A stretch of 64,000 nt of DNA from an uncultured bacterium (GTDB lineage: Bacteria > Cyanobacteriota > Vampirovibrionia > Gastranaerophilales > Gastranaerophilaceae): NCBI GenBank assembly GCA_949284715.1, contig CASDWH010000032.1, forward strand, positions 1 through 64,000, given 5' to 3'. Positions 8,047-18,944 of this stretch are shown one piece after another. The position numbers and the translations under genes were made by a program. Under the pieces are notes generated by a model. It did not search any database. It was not told where the DNA came from and was given only the letters and a program-made list of their open reading frames with translations. Within the stretch, counting starts at the first letter, position 1; each line of letters begins with the position of its first letter.

Positions 8047-10602
8047 TTAAAGACTTGTTCTTTCGACTTCTTCAGTTGTGGAAACTTCAATGATATCACC
8101 GATTTCAATGTCATTCCATTTACTGAAAGAAACACCGCATTCAAAACCCTGAGCGACTTCTTTAACATCATCTTTGAAACGTTTAAGCTGGTCAATTGCC
8201 CCTTTGAATATTTGTTGGCCGTTTCTTAAAAGTATTGCATTTTTAGCACGTACAATTTTACCTTCTGTTACGTAGCAGCCGGCAATTTTAGTTGTTTTGC
8301 CTATTGTAAAGACCTGACGAACTTCTGCTTTACCGAGTGCAACTTCTTTAACTTCAGGGTCAAGAAGAGAAATCATTGTTTTTTCCATATCTTCAAGGAT
8401 TTGATAAATAATATCGTATTTCTTGATAGTAACACCTTCACGCTCTGCGGCAGCCAACGCGTTTGAATCTTCTTTTACGGTGAAACCTAAAATTAATGCG
8501 CCTGAGGCTGAAGCCAGCATTACATCGGCTTCAGAGATATCACCGACACCTACGTGGATAATTTTGGTAATAATTTCTTTTGATTCAAGCTGTGCAATAG
8601 CCTGAGAAACGGCCTCTGCGGCACCGAAAGTATTAGCTTTAATTATCAGGTTAAGCTGAGGAATATCACCTTCTTTACCCTGTACGGCTTCTTTTCTTAT
8701 GTGAGCAGGAAGCATTGCATCTAACCGTTTGTTACGTTCTTTTTCTTTACGTTTTTCAACGATAGTTTTCATCTCTTTTTCGTTCTGTACAACTTCAAAA
8801 TAATCACCTGCCTGCGGAACTTCTGTAAGCCCCAGAACTTCAACCGGCGTTGATGGTTCAGCTTTGGTAATCCTTTCTCCTGAATCCGATAATAATGCTC
8901 TAACTCTGCCGCAGGCTGTTCCTACTACTATGCAGTTTCCTGTTCTTAAAGTTCCGTTTTGGACAAGGAGTGTTGCAACAGGCCCTTTGCCTTTGTCTAA
9001 GTCTGCTTCTATAACAACACCGCTTGCTTCCGCTTTCGGGTTTGCTTTTAGGTCAAGAACATCAGCAAGAAGCAGAATATATTCCAATAATTCATCAATA
9101 CCCTGTCCTTGAAGGGCTGAAACCTTAACAGCAATCGTATCACCGCCCCATTCTTCAGGCACCAGTCCGTGTTCTGTTAATTGCTGTAAAACTTTTGACG
9201 GGTCTGCTCCCGGTTTATCTATTTTATTTACTGCAACAATGATTGGCACTTCTGCTGCCTTTGCGTGGTTAATCGCTTCGATTGTTTGCGGCATTATACC
9301 GTCATCTGCTGCTACTACAAGGATTGCAATATCTGTAGCTTTTGCACCGCGAGCGCGCATTTCTGTAAACGCTTCGTGTCCCGGGGTGTCTACAAAAACG
9401 ATTTTCTTCTCTTTTTTATTATCAAGATAAACTGTATAAGCACCGATAGATTGCGTAATACCGCCAACTTCTGTTGAAACAATTTTATGCTTTGATGCGC
9501 GGATACTGTCAAGAAGTGTTGTTTTACCGTGGTCAACGTGTCCCATAATACTGACTACAGGCGCACGCTTCTTCAGCAGTTTTTTATCTACTTCACTAAA
9601 GGCCTTGTTCTTCTCTTCCTTTTCCATTTCTTCTTCAATATAAGCTTCAAGGTCTTCATCAAGGACTTCAAGTCCGTATTCTGCACAAACTTTTTTGATT
9701 ACATCTATATCTATAAGCTGGTTAACGGTTGCCATAATCCCTTGAAACATAAGAAATTTAACAATTTCCGCCGGTGTCTTTTTAATTTTTTCAGCAAGTT
9801 CGTTAATTGTCATTGCGCGGTTGACAACCAGTTGTGTTACTTCAACTTCTTCGTTGTCTTTATGTACTTTTTTCTTATGCTTATGTGCGGCCGTTTTTTC
9901 CAGGGATATGCGTTCTTGTTCTTCCTGCTTTGAATTATAATCTTTATCTTTTTTCTTGTTATCTTTTTTCTTGGAAAATCCCTTATTATCGTATATTTCT
10001 TGCGGAATGATACGTCTTTCTACTAATTTTTTCTCCTGATTATGTTCTTTCTTAAACGGTTTTTTATCGCCGTCTGCTGCACGTTTATCACCCGTCTGCG
10101 TTTTACGTTCAACTTTTTCAACTGTTGTTTTTTGCGGCGCTCTGCGGACTATTTCAATTCTGCTGCTTTTTTTGTCAGGATATTCTATTTTTGTATGTTC
10201 AACTTTTACTGCCTTTTTTTCCGGTTTTATTTCTGTTTGTTCTTCAACCGGTTCTGGTTCTGGCTTTTGTTCTTCTTTTTTCTCAACAGGTGTATTTTTC
10301 TTGACTATTTCGATAAGCGGCTTATCCGAAGCTTTTTTTACTTTTTCTGGTTTTGGTTCCGTATTTTCTGTTGTTTCAGATTGTTCTACAGGTTTTGTTT
10401 TCTTTACGACAAATGCTTTTGGTTTTTTAGCCGGCGCCCCGCTTGCCTGTCCCAGGTGTTCTTTTAAGCGTCTTATTTGCTGCGGAGTTACCACATTGGA
10501 ATGCGATTTAACAGCAATAGATATTTCTGCAAACTTTTCTATCACTTCTTTGCTTGTCATTCCAAGTTCTTTTGCTAATTCACTTACTCTGGTATTCTCC
10601 AT
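8047..10602 (-). CDS. infB: translation initiation factor IF-2
   Basis: 851 residues. The N-terminal IF2 domain ([19 protein letters not shown]) is followed by a long charged Lys/Glu-rich linker (about 50-250), a second IF2N-like segment (about 265-320), then the GTPase domain with [15 protein letters not shown] (G1), [10 protein letters not shown] (G2), DTPGHEAFT (G3) and NKID (G4). The two C-terminal beta-barrel domains that bind fMet-tRNA follow. It delivers initiator tRNA to the ribosome. AAGGA lies upstream of the ATG, and the start overlaps the upstream rnpM-like gene by 23 bases. Confidence 0.98.
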   Translation of the reverse strand: MENTRVSELAKELGMTSKEVIEKFAEISIAVKSHSNVVTPQQIRRLKEHLGQASGAPAKKPKAFVVKKTKPVEQSETTENTEPKPEKVKKASDKPLIEIVKKNTPVEKKEEQKPEPEPVEEQTEIKPEKKAVKVEHTKIEYPDKKSSRIEIVRRAPQKTTVEKVERKTQTGDKRAADGDKKPFKKEHNQEKKLVERRIIPQEIYDNKGFSKKKDNKKKDKDYNSKQEEQERISLEKTAAHKHKKKVHKDNEEVEVTQLVVNRAMTINELAEKIKKTPAEIVKFLMFQGIMATVNQLIDIDVIKKVCAEYGLEVLDEDLEAYIEEEMEKEEKNKAFSEVDKKLLKKRAPVVSIMGHVDHGKTTLLDSIRASKHKIVSTEVGGITQSIGAYTVYLDNKKEKKIVFVDTPGHEAFTEMRARGAKATDIAILVVAADDGIMPQTIEAINHAKAAEVPIIVAVNKIDKPGADPSKVLQQLTEHGLVPEEWGGDTIAVKVSALQGQGIDELLEYILLLADVLDLKANPKAEASGVVIEADLDKGKGPVATLLVQNGTLRTGNCIVVGTACGRVRALLSDSGERITKAEPSTPVEVLGLTEVPQAGDYFEVVQNEKEMKTIVEKRKEKERNKRLDAMLPAHIRKEAVQGKEGDIPQLNLIIKANTFGAAEAVSQAIAQLESKEIITKIIHVGVGDISEADVMLASASGALILGFTVKEDSNALAAAEREGVTIKKYDIIYQILEDMEKTMISLLDPEVKEVALGKAEVRQVFTIGKTTKIAGCYVTEGKIVRAKNAILLRNGQQIFKGAIDQLKRFKDDVKEVAQGFECGVSFSKWNDIEIGDIIEVSTTEEVERTSL

Positions 10603-10828
10603 TATTAAATAATCCTTTCAATTCCTGTGAAGTCTTCAAGGCTTTATTTAACTTATTTTTCTTAAAAGATTTCACTATACACATTTGATTATAACAAAGA
10701 TATGCCGATCTGCCAAATACCTTTGAATCAGGCGAGATAATGACTTTGCCGGATTTGTACTCTTTAGTCAGCTTAATCATTTTATCTGCTTCTTCCAGTT
10801 TGCCACAACCAACACATTTTCGCAACAT
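10580..10828 (-). CDS. rnpM: YlxR/RnpM-type RNA-binding protein (DUF448)
   Basis: 82 residues. The opening RKCVGCGKLEEADKMIKL and the later GRSAYLCYNQMCIVKSFKKNKL are the hallmarks of the YlxR family, a small RNA-binding fold encoded between nusA or prfA and infB. In Bacillus the protein has been linked to RNase P regulation (RnpM). It starts one base after the prfA stop and overlaps infB, so it is certainly within the operon. Confidence 0.9.
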   Translation of the reverse strand: MLRKCVGCGKLEEADKMIKLTKEYKSGKVIISPDSKVFGRSAYLCYNQMCIVKSFKKNKLNKALKTSQELKGLFNNGEYQSK

Positions 10829-11911
10829 TTATACACCTGCTGCTAGTTTTTCAAGTTTCAATTTCTGGTCATACTCAATCAATAAATTGATTAATTCATC
10901 CAGATCTCCTTCAATAACTGTCCAGACATTGAGGTTCTGGTTAATCCTGTGGTCAGTAAGCCTTCCCTGCGGGAAATTATATGTCCTGATACGTTCGCTT
11001 CTATCACCGGTTCCGACCTGTGAACGTCTAAGATCGGTTATTTCTTTAGTTTGTTTTTGCAATTCCAAATCATAAAGTTTTGCTTTAAGAATTTCTAAAG
11101 CACGTTCTTTGTTTTGTAACTGTGAACGTTCTTCCGTGCAGAAAATCATTATTCCTGTCGGCTTGTGGAATACACGGACAGCCGTTTCTACTTTGTTAAC
11201 GTTTTGTCCGCCGGCACCGCCTGAACGTGCTGTTGAGATTTCACAATCATTCAGATTTAAATTTACTTCAACATCTGTAACCTCCGGCATAACTGCAACT
11301 GTTGCTGTTGAAGTATGAACCCTGCCCTGTGACTCTGTTTCAGGAACTCTTTGTACGCGGTGTACACCTGATTCATATTTTAGTTTAGAGTAAATGCTGT
11401 CCCCTTTCATTGATATAATAACTTCCGATACTCCGCCGGCTTCGCATTCGTTCTTAGAGAGAATCTGGGTTTGCCAGCCCTGCTTATCAGCATATTTAAG
11501 GTACATTCTCATTAAATCACCGGCAAAAATGTTTGCTTCATCCCCTCCTGCACCGCCTCTTATTTCTAACATAATATCTTTATCATCCATCGGATCGCGA
11601 GGCAGAAGAAGTACTTTCATTTTTTCTTCGTACTCTTTGATTTTATTTTCATTCTCTTCAATGTCAGCTTTCATAAAAGCTTTCATTTCGGGGTCATTTT
11701 CTGCAAACATCAATTCTTTTGCTTCTTCTATTTCTTTTGTTGCTTTTTGCCATGCGTAATATAATTCTACCGTTTCTTCCATTGATTTTCTTTGTTTCGA
11801 CAGGTCGCGGAACTTGTTATAATCAGCTATAACATTTGGATCCATTAATGTTTCGCCAAGTTCTATGTATTTTTTTTCTATTTGTTTTATTTTATCTAAC
11901 ATGTCTTGCAT
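10829..11911 (-). CDS. prfA: peptide chain release factor 1
   Basis: 360 residues. RF1 reads UAA and UAG stops and triggers peptide release. The PxT codon-recognition motif appears as PET in [18 protein letters not shown] (usually PAT), and the GGQ hydrolysis motif as [17 protein letters not shown]. The N-terminal helical domain is present. GAGGA lies about 9 bases before the ATG at 11911; a second ATG three codons in is less well placed. First gene of the translation operon, driven by a promoter in the divergent region shared with folK. Confidence 0.97.
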   Translation of the reverse strand: MQDMLDKIKQIEKKYIELGETLMDPNVIADYNKFRDLSKQRKSMEETVELYYAWQKATKEIEEAKELMFAENDPEMKAFMKADIEENENKIKEYEEKMKVLLLPRDPMDDKDIMLEIRGGAGGDEANIFAGDLMRMYLKYADKQGWQTQILSKNECEAGGVSEVIISMKGDSIYSKLKYESGVHRVQRVPETESQGRVHTSTATVAVMPEVTDVEVNLNLNDCEISTARSGGAGGQNVNKVETAVRVFHKPTGIMIFCTEERSQLQNKERALEILKAKLYDLELQKQTKEITDLRRSQVGTGDRSERIRTYNFPQGRLTDHRINQNLNVWTVIEGDLDELINLLIEYDQKLKLEKLAAGV

Positions 11912-11938
11912 AATACTAATTCCTCACCAAGTAATTTT

Positions 11939-11966
11939 ATTATATCAGAAACAGAGCGGGGGTAAA
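11939..11966 (-). promoter_or_regulatory. promoter of the prfA operon
   Basis: On the minus strand TTTACC (11966-11961), a 16-base spacer, then TATAAT (11944-11939), about 27 bases before the prfA ATG, with a normal Shine-Dalgarno motif between. Confidence 0.65.
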
Positions 11967-12004
11967 CATGGGGTAAATATAGGGAGGGAAATGGGCAGAA
12001 ATAA

Positions 12005-12034
12005 TTGACAAAGAGGTTGAATAAGATATAGAAT
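12005..12034 (+). promoter_or_regulatory. promoter of folK, leaderless
   Basis: A consensus -35 TTGACA at 12005-12010 is followed by a 16-base spacer and TATAGA (12027-12032), or 18 bases and TAGAAT (12029-12034). The folK ATG is at 12041, where transcription itself would be expected to begin. There is no ribosome binding site. Confidence 0.7.
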
Positions 12035-12040
12035 TGACTT

Positions 12041-12547
12041 ATGTCAACAGCGTATTTATGCCTGGGTTCTAACCAGGGCGACAGAATAGGTTATATACAG
12101 CAGGCTGCTTCACTCCTTAAAGGAACGGGCGGTATCAGCATTGTGACGACCTCCTCCTTTTATGAAACAGAACCGTGGGGGATGGAAAGTGAAAATCTGT
12201 TTGTTAATGCTGTTATGCAAATAAGTACAACCCTTTCTCCTGAAGAGTTGTTGAAGGCTATTAAGTTTATTGAAAAAACTCTCGGGCGAGTAGATGATAC
12301 CCCGAAAGGAGAACTTTATACCGACCGGTGTATTGATATTGATATTATTTTTTATGATAACAAAGTGATAAACAAGCCGGATTTGATTATACCGCATCAA
12401 TTTTTTCATAAGCGTGCATTTATGATTGTACCAATGCTTGAAATAGCTCAGGATTTTGTTCATCCTCTGTATAATAAGACCGTGTCTAAATTATATGATG
12501 AGCTTGAAAATCCGGAAATGGTCTGCCTGTATGGTACGCGCCTGTAG
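12041..12547 (+). CDS. folK: 2-amino-4-hydroxy-6-hydroxymethyldihydropteridine pyrophosphokinase
   Basis: 168 residues. HPPK transfers pyrophosphate from ATP to hydroxymethyl-dihydropterin in folate synthesis. Seen: the N-terminal YLCLGSNQGDR, FYETEPWGMESENLFVNAVM, the signature RCIDIDIIFYDNKVINKPDL and PHQFFHKRAFMIVPMLEIA. The start is fixed by the family N-terminus; it has no ribosome binding site and lies immediately after the promoter. The 3' end overlaps the next gene by 17 bases. Confidence 0.96.
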   Translation: MSTAYLCLGSNQGDRIGYIQQAASLLKGTGGISIVTTSSFYETEPWGMESENLFVNAVMQISTTLSPEELLKAIKFIEKTLGRVDDTPKGELYTDRCIDIDIIFYDNKVINKPDLIIPHQFFHKRAFMIVPMLEIAQDFVHPLYNKTVSKLYDELENPEMVCLYGTRL

Positions 12548-13691
12548 AATTGCTGTAATCGGCGGAGGCCCTGCCGGTGTAATGACAGCCGCACTTTTAG
12601 ACAGAGGATTTGATGTTACAATTTTTGAGCCTAAAGGGCTTCTTTTAACACTGCTGCCAACCGGCGGCGGAAAATGTAATATTACTAATTCCGAATCTGA
12701 TTACAGAAGTTTTGCAGCTAACTATCCGAGGGGAGAGAAGTTTTTATATTCAGCTCTTTCCAGATATTCATCAGCAGATGCGGCGGAATATTTTAAAAGT
12801 ATCGGAGTTAATACGATAGTTATGGAAAACGGCAGGGTTTTCCCTGAAAAAATGAGTGCAAAATTTGTACGTGAAAGAATGCTCTCGCAGATAAAGCATT
12901 GTAATATAGAAAAAACAGCAGTTACAGATATTCAACGCAAAGACGGCGGTTTTTGTATTATATGCGGCAGGGAAAAGTATTTTTTTGATAAAGTTATTGT
13001 TACTGCCGGCGGCCATTGTAATTTTAATTTTTTAAACTCTTTAGCAATAAAAATTATACCTGTAAAGCCCGCATTAACCGGTCTGATAACTGTAATGAAT
13101 TACTGCTCATTAAGCGGAGTGGTTTTAAAGGATATTTATAACAGCGAAACGGGTGAAGCCGGAGATTTATTATTTACGCATTTTGGCATATCCGGGCCTC
13201 TTGTTTTCAGGATTTCGTCTATAAAAGCGCAGAATGATTTCCCCTACAAACTCCATTTTGACTTGCTTAGCGGAGAAATACCATCTTCTAAAAAGTTCCA
13301 GAATATACTTAATATGAATTCTAAAAAAGGATTAAAAAATGTATTATCATTGTTTCTGCCTAAAAATTTTGTTAATTTTTTCTTAACGGAGAAAGGATAT
13401 TCTCCTGATATGCCGGCCGGTTCGGTTAATGCCCGCATCAGAGATGGGATTTTTGAATATCTAAAAAATTATGAAATAGAAGTCAAAGCTCCTAAACCTG
13501 ACGGCGAAACCGTTATGGCAGGCGGCGTTGATTTAGCATGTATAAATTCAAAAAGTTTTGAACATAAATCTATTCAGAATTTGTATTTTGCAGGTGAAAT
13601 CCTTGATATTGACGGGTTTTGCGGCGGGTTTAATCTGCAAAACTGCTGGAGCGGAGCCTTTGCAGTTGCAGAAGCAATAAATGCAGTTTAA
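12531..13691 (+). CDS. HI0933/BaiN-type FAD-dependent oxidoreductase
   Basis: 386 residues from the ATG at 12531, chosen because IAVIGGGPAGVMTAALL (the FAD Rossmann motif) follows directly; the frame is open further upstream but that lies inside folK. LLPTGGGKCNITNSE and the C-terminal FAGEILDIDGFCGGFNLQNC are signatures of the HI0933-like flavoprotein family, several members of which reduce unsaturated compounds; the substrate here is unknown. Translation is probably coupled to folK through the overlap. Confidence 0.88.
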   Translation: MVRACRIAVIGGGPAGVMTAALLDRGFDVTIFEPKGLLLTLLPTGGGKCNITNSESDYRSFAANYPRGEKFLYSALSRYSSADAAEYFKSIGVNTIVMENGRVFPEKMSAKFVRERMLSQIKHCNIEKTAVTDIQRKDGGFCIICGREKYFFDKVIVTAGGHCNFNFLNSLAIKIIPVKPALTGLITVMNYCSLSGVVLKDIYNSETGEAGDLLFTHFGISGPLVFRISSIKAQNDFPYKLHFDLLSGEIPSSKKFQNILNMNSKKGLKNVLSLFLPKNFVNFFLTEKGYSPDMPAGSVNARIRDGIFEYLKNYEIEVKAPKPDGETVMAGGVDLACINSKSFEHKSIQNLYFAGEILDIDGFCGGFNLQNCWSGAFAVAEAINAV

Positions 13692-13711
13692 AATATAACC
13701 TGCATTTTATT

Positions 13712-14260
13712 CTAATCTTCGCCAAAATCACGTTTAAGATCGGTCATTTTCTCGCCGCAGTAATCTCTGCCTGAGAAGCAGGACACCGCACCATCCTGAG
13801 TAACATTTAAGCCGCCGAGTGCTACTCTTTCATCCTTTATAGTTGCATAAAAAGTTATTGTATACGAACCTGAACCGGTAATTTCGTATTCAAGGTTATC
13901 CCTCGTTGAATAAAATTTTCCGCCGGATACGTTGCCTGACGGAACACCGAGTTTGTCAGCAAAAATCATCGGGAATTTATTTGCACCGCTGAACGTATCA
14001 CTTGAATATATTCCCCGCGGCGGTTTCTCCGTATTACCAAATCCGTACAGCGGACTTGATGTATCTACATCCGGATAAAGTGATGAATCATTTATCATAT
14101 CGTGAACTATCATTTTAGAAGCATTGTACGCTTTTAAGAACCGGGCTTTGTAAATATCAGGCATGGCTCCGCCGATTACTTTGGCAAGGATAGTACCAAT
14201 AATACCGATAATACATATTGTTAAAAGTATCTCCATTAATGTAAAAGCTTTTCTCTTCAT
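13712..14260 (-). CDS. type IV pilin-like protein with prepilin N-terminus
   Basis: 182 residues. The N-terminus MKRKAFTLMEILLTICIIGI is a class III signal: short basic leader, a cleavage site before Phe, Glu at +5 and a hydrophobic helix. The residue before the cut is Ala rather than the standard Gly. The soluble part has two cysteines (CFSGRDYC) near the C-terminus that could form a disulfide loop. A GAGGA sequence precedes the ATG. No assembly ATPase or prepilin peptidase is in the window, so this is a lone pseudopilin. Confidence 0.85.
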   Translation of the reverse strand: MKRKAFTLMEILLTICIIGIIGTILAKVIGGAMPDIYKARFLKAYNASKMIVHDMINDSSLYPDVDTSSPLYGFGNTEKPPRGIYSSDTFSGANKFPMIFADKLGVPSGNVSGGKFYSTRDNLEYEITGSGSYTITFYATIKDERVALGGLNVTQDGAVSCFSGRDYCGEKMTDLKRDFGED

Positions 14261-14364
14261 AATTTTCCTCTTTTATCCGATAGTTTTTCTGTTTTTAATT
14301 TTATTTTATTTTTGTATTTATGACAAGGGGGAATATTTTTTACCATCTTTGCCGCCGGGCGCTC

Positions 14365-14393
14365 TTGAAAAAACTTGATAAATACTGTAAAAT
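14365..14393 (+). promoter_or_regulatory. promoter of the P-loop/TPR gene, leaderless
   Basis: TTGAAA (14365-14370), 17 bases, TAAAAT (14388-14393), then seven bases to the ATG at 14401. The spacing places the transcription start at or next to the ATG and argues against the open frame's earlier ATG at 14320. Confidence 0.7.
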
Positions 14394-14400
14394 TAACTGG

Positions 14401-16653
14401 ATGGTTAAGTTTGTAAATAGTAATATCAACAAAAACGATATAGTTAATATAAAATCTACCCATATAAGTACTTTTTTGCAGGAAAATAATATAACTGAGC
14501 TGAAAAAGATATATGACTTCTATGCAGCACCCGAGCAGTCGATTCTCTTGCTTACCGGGTTTGGCGGAACAGGGAAACGGCTTATAATAGAACATTCCGA
14601 AGGGTTTCTTGCTCCTAATGTTTTGAGAGTCGAATTTGATTGCAAAGCAGCCACTGTCTGCGATGATATTCTTATGCATTTTATTGATATAATGCAAAAA
14701 ACACCGGATGCTAAAAAGATATTCTCTCCCAAAATTGAAAACTTTGCCAAAACCCTTAACCGTTACATAAGTGTAAGCAGTTTCCCGATTTTAATTTTTA
14801 TTAATACTTTTGATAATGTGCAGGAGAAAAATGCAAAACTTATTCTTGATTTTTTATTCTCTGTTGTTAACTATGACAAAGTTAAAATAATCATTACGGC
14901 AAAAACCTTTGATTCATCCCTGCTTCCTCCGGGAATAGAATATACAAAGATTATATCAAAAGCGCTAAATCGTAATTTATTTTCTGCATATATCCGCTCT
15001 AAAAATATTGAATTTAATGAGGTTGAAATAGAAGAGCTGTATAAGCTTACCCGCGGGTACTATTATTATGCAAAACTTACATCAAATGTTATTAATAACA
15101 TGGGGATTTCGCTTAAAGAATTTTTGCTAAGATGCAAAAACGCCGGTAAAATATTTGATAAGTATCTTTGTGATGCGGCTATATCAGTCCTGCCGCTTCC
15201 AATAAGGAATTTTTTCTGGTTTTTACTGCTCTTAAGACACGGAATATCCTATGATGCTTTGAGTGTTCTGGATTTGTACGACGAAATGTCTGTAAAATAC
15301 CTTTTAAAAAACGGGTATATTTATGAATCATCAGGCGTTATTTATGTGAGTGATTATTTCCACTCAGCTGTAGAAATTATTATCCCTGTGAAGATTAAAC
15401 AAAAACTCCACAAATATTTGGCTGATATTTATAAAGAGCAGTTAAAAGAAAAACCGGAAAATAGAGTACTAAAGCTTTCTAGACAATCTTTAAATGCAGA
15501 GATTGAGTACCATACCGCAAAATCCGAGAGCAATGCGGAACTTGTTGATGATGCACCGGCCGCCGCGGAAATACAGCAGGAACAATCTGATAAGGTTAAG
15601 GCTCCGGAAAATAATACGCTTAATTCCACTAAATCAAGCATAGACGATTTAGTTAAAAATGCTGAAAAATTGGCCTCGCTTCATAAATACAATGAGGCAA
15701 TAAAAATTTATAACAATGTTCTGGAATCGTCAAATAACCGTATGAAACTGATTGATGTTTATACCGCTCTTGCAAGACTTTATTCTAAAACTTCTGATTG
15801 GTCCAAAGCGCTTCATTATTATCTTATTGTAGAAGATTTTTTTAATGAAAATAATGAGCCGATAAATGTTAACTATATAAAATATGAAATCTCAAATGTA
15901 TATTATAACATGTTCAATCTGGAGGCTGCTCGTAACACTCTGAAAGAAGTTATATTTTCGCAGGACTCTCCTAAAGGACTTATGATAGATGCGTGTTTAC
16001 AGCTTGGAAATTTAGAGGATTATTCCCGGAATTATGATGAAGCTTTTGTTTATTACAAACAAGGGGTTGATTCAATAGACGAAACCACATCTAAAGAAAC
16101 AGCCGAGGAGCTTTATTTCCGGTATGCCGTGGCGCTTGATGAACACGATGAAAAAGAATTGGCCATATCCTATTATTACAAATATATAGAATCAGGTGCG
16201 CAGACTTATTTATCGCCGGTATTCTGCAACCTTGGAACGATGCTTGAAGAAGCCGGTGATTTAAAAAAAGCAGAAGAATACTACAAAAAAGCTTACGATA
16301 TTGATATGGCTAAAAATAATTATGATGGAATTTACTACTCTGCAACCCGTCTTGCCGGTCTGTATTTTGAAACAACGCCGGCAAAGGCACTGCCGTATAT
16401 AAAAACAGCGCAAAACAGTGCAGAAACATTGAACGACTCGTTTTATATCGCACAGTCGCACCTTCTTGCCGGCGATTATTACTACCGCATTAATGATAAT
16501 GAAAACGCATTAAAAGAATATGTCGGTGTATATATGAATGTTAAAGACGATTTTTCCAGAGAAAATCTGGATAAGATTACAGCAAGAATAAAAGATATGG
16601 AAATTCGGCTGGGGTCTGAAAAGTATACGGAGATTATGAAAAAATATGGATAG
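14401..16653 (+). CDS. P-loop ATPase with C-terminal TPR repeats (STAND-like)
   Basis: 750 residues from ATG 14401. Residues 53-60 (GFGGTGKR) are a Walker A motif; PILIFINTFDN about 85 residues later is a possible Walker B, and KVKIIITAKTFDS resembles the sensor strand of AAA/STAND NTPases. A helical region follows (about 200-360), then an acidic low-complexity linker and TPR-like helical pairs from about residue 440 to the end (HKYNEAIKIYNNVLESSNN, LKKAEEYYKKAYDID). This layout fits signalling or scaffold STAND proteins, but no effector domain is recognisable. It overlaps rsmG by 8 bases. Confidence 0.65.
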   Translation: MVKFVNSNINKNDIVNIKSTHISTFLQENNITELKKIYDFYAAPEQSILLLTGFGGTGKRLIIEHSEGFLAPNVLRVEFDCKAATVCDDILMHFIDIMQKTPDAKKIFSPKIENFAKTLNRYISVSSFPILIFINTFDNVQEKNAKLILDFLFSVVNYDKVKIIITAKTFDSSLLPPGIEYTKIISKALNRNLFSAYIRSKNIEFNEVEIEELYKLTRGYYYYAKLTSNVINNMGISLKEFLLRCKNAGKIFDKYLCDAAISVLPLPIRNFFWFLLLLRHGISYDALSVLDLYDEMSVKYLLKNGYIYESSGVIYVSDYFHSAVEIIIPVKIKQKLHKYLADIYKEQLKEKPENRVLKLSRQSLNAEIEYHTAKSESNAELVDDAPAAAEIQQEQSDKVKAPENNTLNSTKSSIDDLVKNAEKLASLHKYNEAIKIYNNVLESSNNRMKLIDVYTALARLYSKTSDWSKALHYYLIVEDFFNENNEPINVNYIKYEISNVYYNMFNLEAARNTLKEVIFSQDSPKGLMIDACLQLGNLEDYSRNYDEAFVYYKQGVDSIDETTSKETAEELYFRYAVALDEHDEKELAISYYYKYIESGAQTYLSPVFCNLGTMLEEAGDLKKAEEYYKKAYDIDMAKNNYDGIYYSATRLAGLYFETTPAKALPYIKTAQNSAETLNDSFYIAQSHLLAGDYYYRINDNENALKEYVGVYMNVKDDFSRENLDKITARIKDMEIRLGSEKYTEIMKKYG

Positions 16654-17239
16654 AAATAAATTTAAGCCGTATATGGAAGCTTTTTTAGAAGAGAATGCAA
16701 AGGTTAATCTCATATCCGGAAACGAAGAAAAATATCTTTATGAAAAACATATTGCTGACTCTCTCGGGATTTCCCTGTTTTTTGAAAAATATATTATTCC
16801 CAAAACCCTTCTTGATATAGGAACAGGCGGAGGTTTTCCTGCCGTGCCGGTGGCAATTGAATATCCTGATATACAAGTTTGGGCGCTTGACAGTATTGCT
16901 AAAAAAATCCGCGCTATTGAAAATATCAAACAGAGATTAGGTTTGTGGAATTTACATCCCGTTTGTTCCAGAATAGAAAATTTCAGAGAAAGAAAATTTG
17001 ATGTTGTTACATCGCGTGCGCTGGCATCGTTGGATAAATTATTACTTTATGCCTCACCGCTTTTAACTTCCGGCGGATATTTTGCGGCGTATAAATCAAA
17101 ACTTCTTGATGAAGAACTCAAATCAGCCCGAAAAACGATAGAAAAAACAAGGTTTGAGCTGCTTGATATGATTGAATATACACTCCCTACAGAGGAGAAA
17201 CATGTCCGCAGGCTTGCAATATTTAGGAAAAACGGCTGA
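16646..17239 (+). CDS. rsmG: 16S rRNA (guanine(527)-N7)-methyltransferase
   Basis: 197 residues. RsmG methylates G527 of 16S rRNA using S-adenosylmethionine. The SAM-binding motif LLDIGTGGGFPAVPVA and the following VWALDSIAKKIRAIENI are clear, as is the HIADSLGISLFF segment. Length is slightly short for the family (about 200-240). The start overlaps the end of the TPR gene by 8 bases, so the two are probably translationally coupled. Confidence 0.94.
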   Translation: MDRNKFKPYMEAFLEENAKVNLISGNEEKYLYEKHIADSLGISLFFEKYIIPKTLLDIGTGGGFPAVPVAIEYPDIQVWALDSIAKKIRAIENIKQRLGLWNLHPVCSRIENFRERKFDVVTSRALASLDKLLLYASPLLTSGGYFAAYKSKLLDEELKSARKTIEKTRFELLDMIEYTLPTEEKHVRRLAIFRKNG

Positions 17240-17302
17240 TTTTATTTACAAAAAAATTTCTTTATGGTGTAATAACACAAGAAGACAGTTTAAGGAGAGA
17301 TT

Positions 17303-18884
<1,582 letters not shown>

Positions 18885-18944
18885 GAATAGTTATTTACTC
18901 ACTACGGGTATGGCAATTGAACTTATTCATGCTATTCTGTTGTT

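Noticed and set aside
10042-10467. Long open frame opposite infB, Phe/Cys-rich
   Set aside because: It is the antisense of the Lys/Glu-rich IF-2 linker, which naturally lacks stops on the other strand.
12456-12530. Upstream start of the HI0933-like flavoprotein
   Set aside because: It would encode residues in folK sequence before the FAD motif. The ATG at 12531 fits the family start.
13712-14260. Pilus or competence operon
   Set aside because: Only one prepilin gene is present, with no ATPase, peptidase or other pilins next to it. comEC lies 16 kb away, so no cluster can be claimed.
14320-14400. Upstream start of the P-loop/TPR gene
   Set aside because: A good -35/-10 pair lies inside this segment, ending seven bases before the ATG at 14401, so translation from 14320 would need another transcript.
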